From the NCBI RefSeq assembly GCF_900182655.1, contig NZ_FXTC01000009.1, positions 124,001 through 188,000 of the forward strand: DNA of 64,000 nucleotides, given 5' to 3'. The notes beneath the pieces are model-generated. The model was not told the DNA's origin, searched no databases, and was given only the letters and a program-made list of their open reading frames with translations. This DNA is from Chryseobacterium rhizoplanae (GTDB lineage: Bacteria > Bacteroidota > Bacteroidia > Flavobacteriales > Weeksellaceae). Shown here piece after piece: positions 26,919-34,937 of the stretch. Both the position numbers and the translations under genes were made by a program. Position 1 is the stretch's first letter. Each line of letters opens with the position of its first letter.

Positions 26919-27819
26919 TATAATACCAACAAAAGAAGCAATTGATTTTCATGAATCGAAAATCAGCATTTTTTTTGAAAAAATAATTTCTGATGGTTAC
27001 ATTTTAAGAAATAGAAAACAAAAAAAATTACCTGATACTTTTATCAGATTTTTATCAGATTACAAAGAAGATTTAATATCTGGGACACCGCAGCGTTTAC
27101 AAGAAATCAATGAAGAATTCAAAAAAAAACATTTCTCAAATTATCATAAAGATTTGATTAAAAGTACATTTATTCAAACAGGCTATACTAATTTCCAAAA
27201 GAACCACGCAAAGGAGTTTTTAAGTAAATTAAATATTGATTCTTGTGTTTATTGTAATAGAAATTACACTTTAGATATTGTAAAGAATAGAACTAGGGCT
27301 GAACTAGACCATTGGTTTCCAAAAGAAAGTCATTATGTTTTAGCCTTATCTTTTTATAATCTTATACCAAGTTGTCATTCATGCAACCATATTAAACATA
27401 ATAATAGTCCTGAAGGAGGATGGGAAAATGCAATTATAAATATTAATCATCCTTATTCAAAAGATACAAATCAAAGTTTTACATTTAATTATATTTTAAA
27501 GGATTTAAAAACTCCCAAGACAATTACAAGGTATAATGAAACCAATTTAAAAGTAAAAAAAACTTTGGATTTTAATAAAACAAGAGAGATTTATGATACC
27601 CATTCTGATAGAGAATTAATAGACTTATATAATTTAAGGTATAAATATTCTGATAATTATTTAAAAATATTAATTGATAGCTTTCAAAATTTCACTACAA
27701 AACATGAGGCTTACAAATTATTGTTTGGTATTGAAGTTGAGGAAAAAGATTACCATAAACGTCCATTCAGTAAATTCAAAAAAGATATTATTGATGAACT
27801 ATTAAAAAACACTTATTAA
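26911..27819 (+). CDS. HNH endonuclease of a Septu-like defence module (PtuB-like)
   Basis: A 302-residue predicted nuclease. An N-terminal helical region is followed by an HNH/zinc-finger core: C-V-Y-C at 112-115, L-D-H-W-F-P with D133/H134, then C-H-S-C-N-H at 155-160 and K-H at 162-163. The two C-x2-C pairs would hold zinc and the D-H pair is the catalytic metal site of the beta-beta-alpha fold. The C-terminus is helical. Its ATG lies inside the end of the ATPase gene. In Septu systems PtuB cuts nucleic acid within a complex with PtuA; the same role here is inferred from motifs and pairing. No reverse transcriptase lies in this window. Confidence 0.8.
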   Translation: MINIIPTKEAIDFHESKISIFFEKIISDGYILRNRKQKKLPDTFIRFLSDYKEDLISGTPQRLQEINEEFKKKHFSNYHKDLIKSTFIQTGYTNFQKNHAKEFLSKLNIDSCVYCNRNYTLDIVKNRTRAELDHWFPKESHYVLALSFYNLIPSCHSCNHIKHNNSPEGGWENAIININHPYSKDTNQSFTFNYILKDLKTPKTITRYNETNLKVKKTLDFNKTREIYDTHSDRELIDLYNLRYKYSDNYLKILIDSFQNFTTKHEAYKLLFGIEVEEKDYHKRPFSKFKKDIIDELLKNTY

Positions 27820-27850
27820 TAAACTACCAATGAGGCTTGTTATTTTTACA

Positions 27851-28561
27851 ATGAAACCAAAAGCTTTATTCAACTGGAGCAGCGGAAAAGATTCTGCTTT
27901 TGCCCTTTATAAGATACTACAGGAAGATCAATATGAGATTTCTACACTGCTTACAAGTATTACTCAGGAATTTCAAAGGATTTCCATGCATGGAGTTCAT
28001 ATTTCTCTGTTGGAAAAACAGGCAGAAAGTCTCGGAATTCCATTGATTAAAATGGAGCTTCCTAAAGAACCGTCAATGGAAGAATACCAGCAAATCATGA
28101 GTACAACAATGACCGGAATTCAGGCTCAGGGAATTACCCATTCCGTTTTCGGTGATATTTTCCTGGAAGATCTGCGAAAATACAGAGAAGATCAATTAAA
28201 TGCTGTCGGTATGAAAGCCGTATTTCCCCTGTGGAAACAAGATACATCCAACCTCATCCGTGAATTTTTAGATCTTGGTTTTAAAACCATTGTAACCTGC
28301 GTCAACGGAACTTATCTGGATAAAAGCTTTGCAGGACGGATTATTGATCAGAAATTCATAGATGATCTTCCTGAAAATGTAGATCCATGCGGAGAAAATG
28401 GAGAGTTTCATACCTTCACTTTTGATGGCCCTATTTTTAAAAATCCTGTTCAATTTGAAATTGGAGAAACCGTCAAAAAGACTTATCCTAAACCTAAAAT
28501 AACTCCTGAAGAAGAAGACAGCGAATATGTTTTCTGGTTTTGTGATCTGCTGATAAAATAA
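27851..28561 (+). CDS. Dph6-like ATP-binding protein (diphthine--ammonia ligase family)
   Basis: 236 residues from the ATG at 27851 (M-K-P-K-A-L-F-N-W-S-S-G-K-D-S-A). The S-G-K-D-S PP-loop marks an N-type ATP pyrophosphatase. The family of archaeal/eukaryotic Dph6 amidates diphthine on EF-2, but bacteria lack that modification, so the bacterial substrate is unknown. G-D-I-F-L-E-D-L-R-K-Y-R and the late C-G-E-N-G-E-F-H-T-F are conserved in the family. An ATG at 27830 would add 7 residues; the family start favours 27851. It begins 31 bases after the HNH gene, so the module may have separated it from its promoter. Confidence 0.85.
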   Translation: MKPKALFNWSSGKDSAFALYKILQEDQYEISTLLTSITQEFQRISMHGVHISLLEKQAESLGIPLIKMELPKEPSMEEYQQIMSTTMTGIQAQGITHSVFGDIFLEDLRKYREDQLNAVGMKAVFPLWKQDTSNLIREFLDLGFKTIVTCVNGTYLDKSFAGRIIDQKFIDDLPENVDPCGENGEFHTFTFDGPIFKNPVQFEIGETVKKTYPKPKITPEEEDSEYVFWFCDLLIK

Positions 28562-28590
28562 GCCTGTGAATATTAATCCACAGGCTTTTT
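28561..28590. terminator. Bidirectional terminator
   Basis: AGCCTGTG pairs with CACAGGCT across a 10-base loop, with T and A runs on both sides, between the Dph6-like gene and the convergent decarboxylase. Confidence 0.8.
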
Positions 28591-28597
28591 CAATATA

Positions 28598-30007
28598 TTA
28601 TTGTATTTCAGCAATGATTTCATTCATGAGATCAAATACCTGTCTGATATCTTTTTCACTGGTCATCCAGTTTACAAAAGCGGCTCTTATTCCTTTATGC
28701 TGATTATAAAAAGTAGGTGTCATAAAAACTTTTCCCGTGTCATTAAGCTTTTCAAGAAATTGTTCTACCTCATTCTGTCTTGTATCATCTTTTAATGTAA
28801 AACAGACCGTATTCAATCTTACCGGAGCCAGCAGTTTAAAATCATGACTGTTCTCAATCATCTGGCCAAACTGTTGTGCCCATGTTATATTATTATCTAC
28901 AATCTCCTGGTAACCTTTCTTCCCATATGCCATGAGAGAGAACCATGCCGGAAGAGCCTTTAATCTCCTTGAGTTTTCAGGAAGGAAATTTAAATAGCTG
29001 AAATTCTCCAACGGATCGCCCAGATAAGGAGCATTGGAGTTTTGAAAAGTTTCTACCTGTAAAATTTTATATTGCTCTTTAATCAGAAATACTGCACTTT
29101 CATAAGGGACATTCAACCATTTGTGGCAATCTACTGTAATACTGTCGGCATATTCCCACCCTTCCACAAGATGCTGATGCGTTTCCGAACAAGCTGCAAA
29201 ACCACCGAAAGCAGCATCAATGTGCCACCAGAAATTGTATTTTTCTTTTAACCTGCTGATCGCTTTAAAATCATCAAAATCCACCGTATTTACTGTTCCT
29301 CCGCTTGAAATTAATATAAATGGGCCACCATTAAGCTTCAGAATATTTTCTTCCAGATCTTTGATATGGATTGCTTCACGGTTTCCTTCTTCCGTTTTGA
29401 TCTTAATGATATTACCGCTGCCAAGTCCCAATAGTGACAATGATTTTATTGAAGATGAGTGAGGTGTCGCCGTAAGTACCTTTACTGTTCCGGAAACGCC
29501 TTCTTTGGCAATATCTCTTCCCTGCTCTTTTCCCAGCCATTGACGACCAACAGCCAAACAGGTAAAATTAGACATCGTAGCTCCCGATACAAAACCTCCC
29601 AGAAAGCTTTCCGGAAGCTGAAGAAGTTTCAGTAAAAGCTGTATGGTTTCCATCTCTATTTTTGCGGAAGCATCTCCCTGCTCTGTTACTGACTGGGGAT
29701 TCTGGTCATAAACCGTCGTCAGCCAGTCACCTGCTATCGATGCCGGTGTAGCTCCTCCTGTTACAAATCCCCAATATCTCGGCCCTCCCGATCCAACCAT
29801 GGTCGGTTCAAATTTTTCATTAAAAACCCTTAAAGCTTCTTCTGTTCCTAATCCTGATTCCGGAAGCTCCTGCCTCTCCGATATAGTATTATTGATTACT
29901 GATGTTAATCTTTCTTCAATAGAATTCAGGTAATCTGTTCCCTGTTCTTTGATGATATTCAGCAGATTTCCGATGTTTGCTGAATCATTTTTCAAGTGTT
30001 CATTCAT
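28598..30007 (-). CDS. Pyridoxal-phosphate-dependent decarboxylase (group II)
   Basis: A 469-residue fold-type I PLP enzyme of the aromatic-amino-acid/glutamate/histidine decarboxylase family. The PLP-binding Lys is in C-H-K-W-L-N at about residue 296, preceded by H-I-D-A-A-F-G-G-F with the Asp that contacts the pyridine nitrogen. T-P-H-S-S carries the ring-stacking His. The N-terminal W-G-F-V-T-G-G-A-T-P segment matches bacterial homologues. The substrate (aromatic amino acid, glutamate or other) cannot be told from sequence alone. It is a single-gene unit with its own promoter element. Confidence 0.88.
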   Translation of the reverse strand: MNEHLKNDSANIGNLLNIIKEQGTDYLNSIEERLTSVINNTISERQELPESGLGTEEALRVFNEKFEPTMVGSGGPRYWGFVTGGATPASIAGDWLTTVYDQNPQSVTEQGDASAKIEMETIQLLLKLLQLPESFLGGFVSGATMSNFTCLAVGRQWLGKEQGRDIAKEGVSGTVKVLTATPHSSSIKSLSLLGLGSGNIIKIKTEEGNREAIHIKDLEENILKLNGGPFILISSGGTVNTVDFDDFKAISRLKEKYNFWWHIDAAFGGFAACSETHQHLVEGWEYADSITVDCHKWLNVPYESAVFLIKEQYKILQVETFQNSNAPYLGDPLENFSYLNFLPENSRRLKALPAWFSLMAYGKKGYQEIVDNNITWAQQFGQMIENSHDFKLLAPVRLNTVCFTLKDDTRQNEVEQFLEKLNDTGKVFMTPTFYNQHKGIRAAFVNWMTSEKDIRQVFDLMNEIIAEIQ

Positions 30008-30030
30008 ATTTTGTGATACATTTTCTCTAT

Positions 30031-30038
30031 CAAATGTA
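30031..30038 (-). promoter_or_regulatory. -7 promoter element of the decarboxylase gene
   Basis: Minus-strand TACATTTG matches TAnnTTTG, 23 bases before the ATG at 30007. Confidence 0.6.
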
Positions 30039-30138
30039 TTAAATGCTCACTAAACAACCCCATTAAATCCATATAAAATTGATTCAAGGCCCTTCCTAGC
30101 ACGTAATTTGCATCCCTTAATGCTCTTGGATATTTTAG

Positions 30139-30146
30139 TATCTTTA
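30139..30146 (+). promoter_or_regulatory. Probable -7 element of the serine hydrolase gene
   Basis: TATCTTTA differs from TAnnTTTG only in the last base and lies 34 bases before the GTG start. Confidence 0.4.
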
Positions 30147-30180
30147 AGAGTAACAACCATTATTTAAAAATACAACACCT

Positions 30181-31293
30181 GTGATTAAAAATTTAGTATT
30201 CCTGACCCTATTCTGCGTTTTATTTTCCTGTACAACAACTGAGGCTCCAAAAGCCACTCCTGTTGATAAAAAAGCCATTATTGATTCTACTGTTGCAGCT
30301 TTTCAGAAAACACTTTTAGAACAGCAGATTGATTCTACTTTTAAAAAGTACCATTTCAATGGAAGCATTGCCGTTTTTAAGGACACCATTCCCCTTTACA
30401 GAAGAGAAAACGGATATTCTGATTTTAAGAAGAAAACTAAAATTGACAGCAATACTATTTTTGCCATAGGTTCGGTAAGCAAGCAGTTCACCGCTGTTTT
30501 GGTCTTACTTCAAATGGAACAGGGAAAACTGAATGTGACTGATAAAGTTTCAAAATACCTGAAGGAATTCCAGGGTAAAGAATATGAAAACATTACGATT
30601 CATCAATTATTAAATCATACTTCAGGATTGAATATAGTGGGAGGAAAGCTGATGTTTAAGAGCGGATCCGACTTCTTCTACTCCAACGACGGATTCAATA
30701 CTCTTGGAAAGATTGTGGAAAAAGTTTCCGGAAAGTCCTATGCTGAAAATGTTCAGGAACTCTTTAAAAGAGCAGGAATGAAACATTCTTCTACAGGAGA
30801 CACTTTTAAAGGAAATAATTTTGCCAGTGCTTATCTGGGTACTCCTGCTAAATTTCAGGAAGTTCCCAATATGCCGAAAAGATTAGGCGGTGCAGAAATC
30901 GGAACTCCGGCTGGCGGAATATTATCTACCATTCAGGATCTTCATTCATGGAACAACGCTTTGTATGGCGGAAAAATTTTAAAGCCTGAAACCCTGAAGT
31001 TATTCATGGCAAAAAGCGCAGAAAGACGCCATGCAATCTTTGGAAAAATGGGCTACGCTTATGGTATCATGCTTAATATCGGGAAACCCAATTCTTATTT
31101 CCACAGCGGCTATATAAAAGGTTCTCCTTCATTAAATATCTATTATCCGGACACCAAAACTTCCGTAATCATCCTTTCTAATATTGCCGATGAAGAAAAA
31201 GGGAAAGGAGTGATCTTCAGACCTCATATTGAAGTAAAAAAGATCACAGATCATCTTGAGAATACTCTTACACAGCTTAGATCACAACATTAG
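30181..31293 (+). CDS. Beta-lactamase-fold serine hydrolase lipoprotein
   Basis: 370 residues from a GTG start, needed for the signal peptide. The lipobox is L-F-S-C with Cys at 17. The domain is of the class C beta-lactamase/DD-peptidase family: S-V-S-K supplies the nucleophile Ser98 and Lys101, Y-S-N is at 167-169, and H-S-G at 308-310 replaces the usual K-T-G. Members include peptidases, esterases and cell-wall hydrolases, and most are not true beta-lactamases. It would sit in the outer membrane or periplasm. Confidence 0.87.
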   Translation: MIKNLVFLTLFCVLFSCTTTEAPKATPVDKKAIIDSTVAAFQKTLLEQQIDSTFKKYHFNGSIAVFKDTIPLYRRENGYSDFKKKTKIDSNTIFAIGSVSKQFTAVLVLLQMEQGKLNVTDKVSKYLKEFQGKEYENITIHQLLNHTSGLNIVGGKLMFKSGSDFFYSNDGFNTLGKIVEKVSGKSYAENVQELFKRAGMKHSSTGDTFKGNNFASAYLGTPAKFQEVPNMPKRLGGAEIGTPAGGILSTIQDLHSWNNALYGGKILKPETLKLFMAKSAERRHAIFGKMGYAYGIMLNIGKPNSYFHSGYIKGSPSLNIYYPDTKTSVIILSNIADEEKGKGVIFRPHIEVKKITDHLENTLTQLRSQH

Positions 31294-31309
31294 TTGAATG
31301 GTGTATTAT

Positions 31310-32029
31310 TTATGCGGGTTTAAGGAATTCCTGCATTTTCACCAAACTCTTTTTGTGTTCCATAAAATTGAATACAGCAAAAACAAGTGCCGTCTGCAGT
31401 ATAAACGGCAAAATCAAGGTCACTAAAGTCAGAAAAACTTCAGAATGGTTGTGTTCTCTGAAAAACTGATAAGCATAATTTCCGTTTTTCATGACAACCT
31501 GTGCCATTGAAGAAGCACATACAACCATCAATCCTATATTCTGTTGATACATTGTATAAAGGCTTTTCCCTTTATATTTAAAATCTGCTTTCAGGTATTT
31601 CCAGATCTTATAATTAAAAACCAATATCAATACTGAGCCCAATAAAAAAGACCCGTTAAGCAGTTTGAAAAACAGATTATAATGGTCCTGATTTTTTGCT
31701 ATAAAAATCAACAATAAATTAATTATTAAAGCCAGCAGCCCTATCATTAGAGATTTTCTGAAAAGCCCGGCATATTTTTCCTGTATAATCCTCTTGGCAA
31801 TCAAAGGGATTGCCGTTGGATAGAATAGCAGATAATTAACTAACTTAAATTCTCCATTCCAGGATTCTTTTGTCTTTAAAAAAGCATCCTCGAAACTGAT
31901 ATTATCCTTATTCTGAAGATCTGAAATCTGACTGATCATATGATCTCTGATTTCTACCATAATATCCAATGAAAGCTGCTGAGCGATCAGATAATCTGTA
32001 ATTTTATTTTCCTGTTCTCCGGTTATCAT
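31310..32029 (-). CDS. Membrane protein co-transcribed with a PadR regulator
   Basis: 239 residues. An N-terminal soluble stretch of about 70 residues (M-I-T-G-E-Q-E-N-K-I-T-D-Y-L) is followed by about five membrane segments from residue 90 onward. Its start overlaps the end of the PadR gene by 4 bases (ATGA), so the two are coupled. PadR genes are often followed by small membrane proteins under their control. The function is unknown. Confidence 0.75.
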   Translation of the reverse strand: MITGEQENKITDYLIAQQLSLDIMVEIRDHMISQISDLQNKDNISFEDAFLKTKESWNGEFKLVNYLLFYPTAIPLIAKRIIQEKYAGLFRKSLMIGLLALIINLLLIFIAKNQDHYNLFFKLLNGSFLLGSVLILVFNYKIWKYLKADFKYKGKSLYTMYQQNIGLMVVCASSMAQVVMKNGNYAYQFFREHNHSEVFLTLVTLILPFILQTALVFAVFNFMEHKKSLVKMQEFLKPA

Positions 32030-32349
32030 AAATTGAATATGGTTTGTAGGTTTAATAAGTAACTTTTCATCTCGGTTTCTTTTTCTGCCTGTTGTGTTTT
32101 TCCTTTTTCAGTCAGCAGATAATATTTCCGGTCTCTTCCGTTGATCTTCTGAATTTCAGAAATAATCATCCCATCACTCTCCAGTTTGTGCAGCAATGGA
32201 TAAAGTGCTCCTTCCGTCATTTCAAGCTCACCTTCTGTGAGTTCTTTCGCCCTTTGGGTAATCTGATATCCATACATTTTAACTTCTTTGGAAAGAAGCT
32301 TCAAAATAATATTCTGCAGGGTACCTTTATAAAGACTATTCTTTTTCAT
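32026..32349 (-). CDS. PadR-family transcriptional regulator
   Basis: 107 residues from M-K-K-N-S-L-Y-K-G. A winged-helix domain carries M-Y-G-Y-Q-I-T-Q-R and the PadR hallmark E-G-A-L-Y-P-L-L-H-K-L-E-S-D-G-M-I, then R-K-Y-Y-L-L-T-E-K-G. The frame could extend to a TTG at 32370, but that TTG is part of the -7 element. A near-perfect inverted repeat overlaps the promoter and suggests self-repression, usual for the family. It is coupled to the membrane protein at 31310. Confidence 0.9.
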   Translation of the reverse strand: MKKNSLYKGTLQNIILKLLSKEVKMYGYQITQRAKELTEGELEMTEGALYPLLHKLESDGMIISEIQKINGRDRKYYLLTEKGKTQQAEKETEMKSYLLNLQTIFNL

Positions 32350-32367
32350 AAAATGATTTATACCTTG

Positions 32368-32397
32368 CAAACATATGCATAATTTTCTTATGTATAT
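32368..32397 (-). promoter_or_regulatory. padR promoter with candidate operator
   Basis: Minus-strand TATGTTTG (32375-32368) is a -7 element. The inverted repeat ATATGCATAA-TTTTC-TTATGTATAT (32373-32397, 9 of 10 positions symmetric) covers its upstream edge and spacer, where a PadR dimer would block transcription. Confidence 0.55.
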
Positions 32398-32427
32398 AAA
32401 TTTAATATAAAAATTTTAATTTGCTTT

Positions 32428-32952
32428 ATGAAAAAAATGTACTTCATAGCGATTTTTCCTCCTCGGAAGATTGTTGAAGAAATAAAAATATTTAAAGAAG
32501 ACCTGGCAATGAATTATGCCAATTCCAAGGCTTTGAAAAATGAAGCCCATATTACACTATTTCCTCCCTTTTCCAGGGAAATTGAACTGGAGGATGATAT
32601 TCATGATGCTTTTCAAAAGATCAATACAGAAATCACACCATTTGAAGTAGAACTGGATGGCTTTGGAAGCTTTGCTAATCCTAAAAACCCTGTACTCTAT
32701 ATTCAGCCGAAAGAAAATATTCATTTAACCGCGCTTTATCTTAGAGTAAAAGAGTATTTTAATTTTGCCCTGTATTCTTTTAACCCTCATGTAACTGTAG
32801 GATTCAGAGATCTGAGTTGGGAAAATTATCTTAAAGCCTGGAAAAAATATGAAACAAAGGAATACAAAACTAAGTTCTTAGTCGATAAAATAATTCTTCT
32901 CCGTCACGATGGACAATGGATACCCATAGCAGAGAAAAAACTGGAAAAATAA
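32428..32952 (+). CDS. 2'-5' RNA ligase / LigT-like phosphoesterase family protein
   Basis: 174 residues with the two H-x-T motifs of the 2H phosphoesterase superfamily: H-I-T at 41-43 (followed by L-F-P-P-F) and H-V-T at 121-123. The family hydrolyses 2',3'-cyclic phosphate ends of RNA or related nucleotides; the substrate here is unknown. A second ATG three codons in (32437) is a possible start. It is divergent from padR, and the intergenic operator could also affect it. Confidence 0.85.
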   Translation: MKKMYFIAIFPPRKIVEEIKIFKEDLAMNYANSKALKNEAHITLFPPFSREIELEDDIHDAFQKINTEITPFEVELDGFGSFANPKNPVLYIQPKENIHLTALYLRVKEYFNFALYSFNPHVTVGFRDLSWENYLKAWKKYETKEYKTKFLVDKIILLRHDGQWIPIAEKKLEK

Positions 32953-32980
32953 AACCGGCTGCTGGAGCCGGTTTTGTTCA
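32951..32980. terminator. Bidirectional terminator after the LigT-like gene
   Basis: AAAACCGGCT pairs with AGCCGGTTTT across GCTGG, between convergent genes. Confidence 0.85.
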
Positions 32981-32982
32981 AT

Positions 32983-34341
32983 TTATTCTTTTATGATCTT
33001 TTGAGAAAGAATCAGGTTTTTATTTTCTTTTACATTCAGCAGATATGTACCTGTCGGAAAGTTTTTAATATCAATCTTAATTCCGGCATCTTTAAATTCA
33101 AATCTTGATGGAATCAGTTTTCCCGAAGTATCATAGATTTCTACTTTTACATCTTTTGAAAAATCCTGTTTTCCTTTAATGAAAAATTCTCCGTCTGTAG
33201 GGTTCGGATAAACACTGAAACGTCTTTCTTCAGCTTTTACTTCTGAAAGTTTAAGGGTAGATTTACTCAGTGTCCATGAAACCGTAGTAACATGCAGAGT
33301 GCTGTGGTTATCAACTTTCAAAAGCGGATTATTATCCACTACGGACAATGTTAATGTATTATTTCCATTGTTCAATTGGGCAGGAGTAATGGTAACGCTG
33401 CTCCCTGTTGATCCAAGCGTTGTTCCGTTCAAGATCCAGGTATTGACTAAAGTATTAGGATTGGGAAGAATTTCAGTAGCTGCAAAAGTAACATTAGATG
33501 TAGCATCTACAGTCGTATTATTGGCAGGTGTATAGGAATCTATAGGAGAAACTAAACTATGGATTTTTTCGATAATTGCCTCTTTACATACGGAGCAGAA
33601 CTGCTGGTTCAGATACCTCATCTCACAACTCTGATGCGGACGGAACCAGCTAGGACTTTCAGCATGAGCATACACTCCTACTCCATTCAATCCTACCCAA
33701 TTTTTCCATTTGATCGTTGCAGGATTGGAATTCTGTGTTTTATTAGGAGATTCCAGTGAACCTGAGAACCAATATTCATCTGCCAACTTTCCAAAAGAGT
33801 GTCCCAGCTCATGCACTACAATTTCATTTGAAGATCCGTTTAATGAAGCAAAAGCATAAGTTCCTCCACAGCCTCCATATTCTGTAGAATTCCCCAAGAT
33901 ATAAGTAATATCATAATCAGGAATATTCGCAGCCAGTACCTGACCTACTTTATTGGTTGTATTACTATATATACATCTGTGAACTCCAACATCGAATGTT
34001 GAGCCCAGATAATTGTTCGGATTGGTAACCGGGATTACAGGTTCAGTAACATCCGTTGCTGTGCCCGGATGTTTCACCCCTGATTCTGTGGAAATCACTT
34101 TTACGGCATAAGCATTAAAGTAATTTTTATATTCCGTATAGGGACTCTTTGTAAAAAGATAATTGACCGTATTCTGAGCTGATGTTGTAAAAGCAGTTTG
34201 CTGTGCAGCAGTGAATCCGTCTCCTAAAACAGCAATAATAATCCTTTTGCTGTTGTCTCCGTTCTGTAAAAGCGGAACAGTATCGAATGTCTGGGCAAAG
34301 CAGCTGCTACCAACTAAAAGGGATAATAAAACTTTTTTCAT
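32983..34341 (-). CDS. M64-family (IgA peptidase-like) metalloprotease with T9SS type A sorting domain
   Basis: 452 residues. A signal peptide (MKKVLLSLLVGSSCFAQ) is followed by a peptidase M64 domain with H-E-L-G-H at 177-181 and D-E-Y at 188-190 (zinc site). A beta-sandwich segment of about 90 residues follows. The type A C-terminal sorting domain (about 375-452) has V-Y-P-N-P-T-D-G and ends G-T-Y-L-L-N-V with a basic tail. Secretion through T9SS is expected from this domain. It lies 2 bases after the small secreted protein gene at 34344, so both share a transcript. Confidence 0.88.
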   Translation of the reverse strand: MKKVLLSLLVGSSCFAQTFDTVPLLQNGDNSKRIIIAVLGDGFTAAQQTAFTTSAQNTVNYLFTKSPYTEYKNYFNAYAVKVISTESGVKHPGTATDVTEPVIPVTNPNNYLGSTFDVGVHRCIYSNTTNKVGQVLAANIPDYDITYILGNSTEYGGCGGTYAFASLNGSSNEIVVHELGHSFGKLADEYWFSGSLESPNKTQNSNPATIKWKNWVGLNGVGVYAHAESPSWFRPHQSCEMRYLNQQFCSVCKEAIIEKIHSLVSPIDSYTPANNTTVDATSNVTFAATEILPNPNTLVNTWILNGTTLGSTGSSVTITPAQLNNGNNTLTLSVVDNNPLLKVDNHSTLHVTTVSWTLSKSTLKLSEVKAEERRFSVYPNPTDGEFFIKGKQDFSKDVKVEIYDTSGKLIPSRFEFKDAGIKIDIKNFPTGTYLLNVKENKNLILSQKIIKE

Positions 34342-34343
34342 AA

Positions 34344-34835
34344 TTATAGTTTTTTGGTGAATAATAGTTGTGCTCCATCATCGGTTGCCTTTTCAACCTT
34401 TACCGTCTGAACATTTTCAGAATAGGAAAAGCGGGCACTGAATTCCGTGCTTTGAAGGGAAGCTTTATGTCTGGAAATCCCTTCTTTTTCGTATACTTCC
34501 AATTCAGGGTTAAAAGGATCTTTCACAAGCTGTCTGGCAACTTCTTTTCCGTCAGACCCTGTCAGCGTAATAATAAAGTCTCCTTTATGAGCATCACTTC
34601 TTTCGAAGGAAGAAATCTGCTTCAGTCTGCCATCCGTAATTTTGCTGTTCTGAAGAGTAATTTTTGCATTTCCGGATTGATCTTTATCTGCCTTGAAAAA
34701 CAAATAAATAATACGCTCGCCTTTTCTTGTCACAGTTTCAGAAAGCGATTGCCTTTTTTGTGTTAATCCGTTCTCTTTCTGAAAGCTACAGAACAGAAAA
34801 ACAGGAACAATGAGTACATTAAATACATTTTTCAT
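34344..34835 (-). CDS. Small secreted protein upstream of the M64 peptidase
   Basis: 163 residues from the ATG at 34835. A second ATG, two codons earlier (34841), lies only 8 bases from the -7 element and would be almost leaderless. A signal-like N-terminus (M-K-N-V-F-N-V-L-I-V-P-V-F-L-F-C-S-F) is followed by a polar region with beta-strand character (F-I-I-T-L-T-G-S-D-G-K-E). Its Cys has no good lipobox. The function is unknown. It is first in a two-gene operon with the M64 peptidase, so it could be a propeptide-like partner or inhibitor, which is speculation. Confidence 0.65.
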   Translation of the reverse strand: MKNVFNVLIVPVFLFCSFQKENGLTQKRQSLSETVTRKGERIIYLFFKADKDQSGNAKITLQNSKITDGRLKQISSFERSDAHKGDFIITLTGSDGKEVARQLVKDPFNPELEVYEKEGISRHKASLQSTEFSARFSYSENVQTVKVEKATDDGAQLLFTKKL

Positions 34836-34849
34836 AATCATTTTTGTTT

Positions 34850-34857
34850 AAAGGTAC
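34850..34857 (-). promoter_or_regulatory. Probable -7 element of the small protein/M64 operon
   Basis: Minus-strand TACCTTTA, one base from TAnnTTTG, 14 bases before the ATG at 34835. Confidence 0.4.
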
Positions 34858-34924
34858 TAAAGTTTTAAATATAAATGAAAGTCATTTCCAATACTTTTTC
34901 ACTCTTAAAAAACTTAGAAAGTCC

Positions 34925-34932
34925 TATCTTTG
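34925..34932 (+). promoter_or_regulatory. -7 promoter element of ruvC
   Basis: TATCTTTG matches TAnnTTTG and lies inside an upstream-extended frame. It decides for the ATG at 34938. Confidence 0.65.
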
Positions 34933-34937
34933 AGGCA

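Noticed and set aside
30181..31293. A true beta-lactamase resistance gene
   Set aside because: The S-x-x-K and Y-S-N motifs place it in the broad class C/DD-peptidase-like family, but H-S-G replaces K-T-G and most such lipoproteins are peptidases or esterases.
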